A stretch of 59,658 bases of DNA from an uncultured Pelagibacteraceae bacterium. GTDB taxonomy: Bacteria; Pseudomonadota; Alphaproteobacteria; Pelagibacterales; Pelagibacteraceae. The stretch lies in the NCBI GenBank assembly GCA_902541315.1, contig CACBQF010000002.1, positions 89,987-149,644 on the forward strand, in the 5' to 3' direction. The stretch's first letter is position 1. The number at the start of each line of letters is the position of its first letter. The translations under genes were made by a program, and so were the position numbers. Under the pieces are notes generated by a model. That model was not told the DNA's origin, ran no database searches, and was given only the letters and a program-made list of their open reading frames with translations. This document shows positions 58,982-59,658 of this stretch, piece after piece.

Positions 58982-59658
58982 TTATTTCATTGTTGGCATC
59001 ACGAATTCGGCATTAGACCGAATACCTGAGGGCCATCTAGATGTTATTGTTTTTAATTTTGTATAAAATTTAATTCCTTCCATACCATGCATTGCACTAT
59101 CTCCAAATAAAGATCTTTTCCATCCACCAAAACTATGAAAAGCCATCGGCACAGGAATAGGTACATTAATACCAACCATACCAACTTGAATTTTACTTGC
59201 AAAAGTTCTTCCGGCATCACCATCCCTTGTATAAATACTTACTCCATTTCCATATTCATGATCATTGATTAATTTTGCTGCCTCTTCGAATGTTTTAACT
59301 CTTACAACAGATAAAACAGGCCCAAAAATTTCCTCTTTATAAATTCTCATATTTTTTTTGACATGATCAAATAAACAGCCACCAATATAGAAACCATTCT
59401 CATATCCTTGTAATTTTAAATTTCTTCCATCAACTACTAATTTTGCACCTTCTTTTTCACCCAGATCTACATAGCTTTTTACTTTTTCAAGATGTTCCTT
59501 TGTAACTAATGGGCCCATCTCAGAGTCCTTATCCATCCCAGGCCCAACCTTTAAAGCTTCAGCTTTTTTTGATAATCTTGACACTAATTCATCTCCTATA
59601 TCACCTACTGCAACTGCTACCGATTGCGCCATACATCGTTCTCCTGCAGACCCATAAG
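58982..59658 (-). CDS. mmsA: Methylmalonate-semialdehyde dehydrogenase (CoA-acylating), C-terminal part
   Basis: The C-terminal 225 codons or so of an aldehyde dehydrogenase; the rest lies to the right of the window. The frame runs to the edge and includes the catalytic cysteine codon at 59633-59635 (GSAGERC, in place of NAGQRC). [17 protein letters not shown], then [16 protein letters not shown] and [29 protein letters not shown] match MmsA/IolA. It turns methylmalonate semialdehyde or malonate semialdehyde into propionyl- or acetyl-CoA. Adjacent to mdh, three bases apart, so likely in the same transcript or readthrough. Confidence 0.93.
   Translation of the reverse strand, partial: YGSAGERCMAQSVAVAVGDIGDELVSRLSKKAEALKVGPGMDKDSEMGPLVTKEHLEKVKSYVDLGEKEGAKLVVDGRNLKLQGYENGFYIGGCLFDHVKKNMRIYKEEIFGPVLSVVRVKTFEEAAKLINDHEYGNGVSIYTRDGDAGRTFASKIQVGMVGINVPIPVPMAFHSFGGWKRSLFGDSAMHGMEGIKFYTKLKTITSRWPSGIRSNAEFVMPTMK

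Overview
The window looks like a slice of the conserved core chromosome of a SAR11-type alphaproteobacterium (Pelagibacterales, close to Candidatus Pelagibacter). The DNA is very AT-rich. Genes are packed with 1- to 20-base overlaps, and no gap between genes exceeds about 200 bases. The gene set and order are alphaproteobacterial: ChvI-ChvG, RegA/ActR, a class I lysyl-tRNA synthetase, metX-metW under a SAM-II riboswitch, and mdh-sucCDAB-lpd. I see no rRNA, tRNA, CRISPR, prophage, insertion sequence or attachment site. I count 60 protein genes. Two are cut by the window edges: a lipoprotein at the left and mmsA at the right.

Layout. 1-4.1 kb: partial lipoprotein, purine permease and purine phosphoribosyltransferase (convergent, sharing a terminator), a DUF1330 protein, a DNA glycosylase and an EamA transporter. 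4.1-9.9 kb: msrA, sseA and a two-gene RND efflux unit, followed by a lytic-transglycosylase-like lipoprotein. 9.9-14.4 kb: VanZ-like protein, gpmA, and the leftward run ahcY-tsaE-amgK-murU. 14.4-20.1 kb: chvI-chvG, polA, bioY. 20.1-25 kb: a RegA/ActR-type regulator facing a four-gene polyamine operon (decarboxylase, deoxyhypusine-synthase-like protein, aguB, aguA). 25-28.5 kb: rpmB-yhhQ and lysK-pyrD. 28.6-32.2 kb: trkH, ampG and a cytoplasmic NlpC/P60 peptidase. 32.2-36.9 kb: hisC-tyrC diverging from metX-metW-gloB. 36.9-43.4 kb: one long rightward run, rplU-rpmA-obg-proB-proA-nadD-rsfS-ctpA-rppH. 43.4-50.3 kb: the F1 ATP synthase operon atpHAGDC and priA, leftward. 50.3-59.7 kb: lpdA, sucB, sucA, sucD, sucC, mdh and partial mmsA, leftward, covering most of the lower TCA cycle.

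Themes. (1) Methionine control: a good sigma70-type promoter (TTGACA, 17 bases, TACAAA) places the start of transcription at the first bases of a SAM-II aptamer ahead of metX-metW. (2) Polyamines: AguA and AguB make putrescine from agmatine. They share an operon with a fold-III PLP decarboxylase and a deoxyhypusine-synthase-like protein that keeps its catalytic lysine; no classical arginine decarboxylase is in the window. The leader of this operon has an 11-bp inverted repeat, an 18-base A/T palindrome and an unusual run of five G as ribosome binding site. (3) Peptidoglycan recycling: AmpG, a peptidase without signal peptide, AmgK and MurU, and an SLT-type lipoprotein outline a recycling route in a streamlined genome.

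No wholly new system is evident. The polyamine operon with its leader, and the tract-rich expression platform of the SAM-II switch, are the parts that most deserve a second look.
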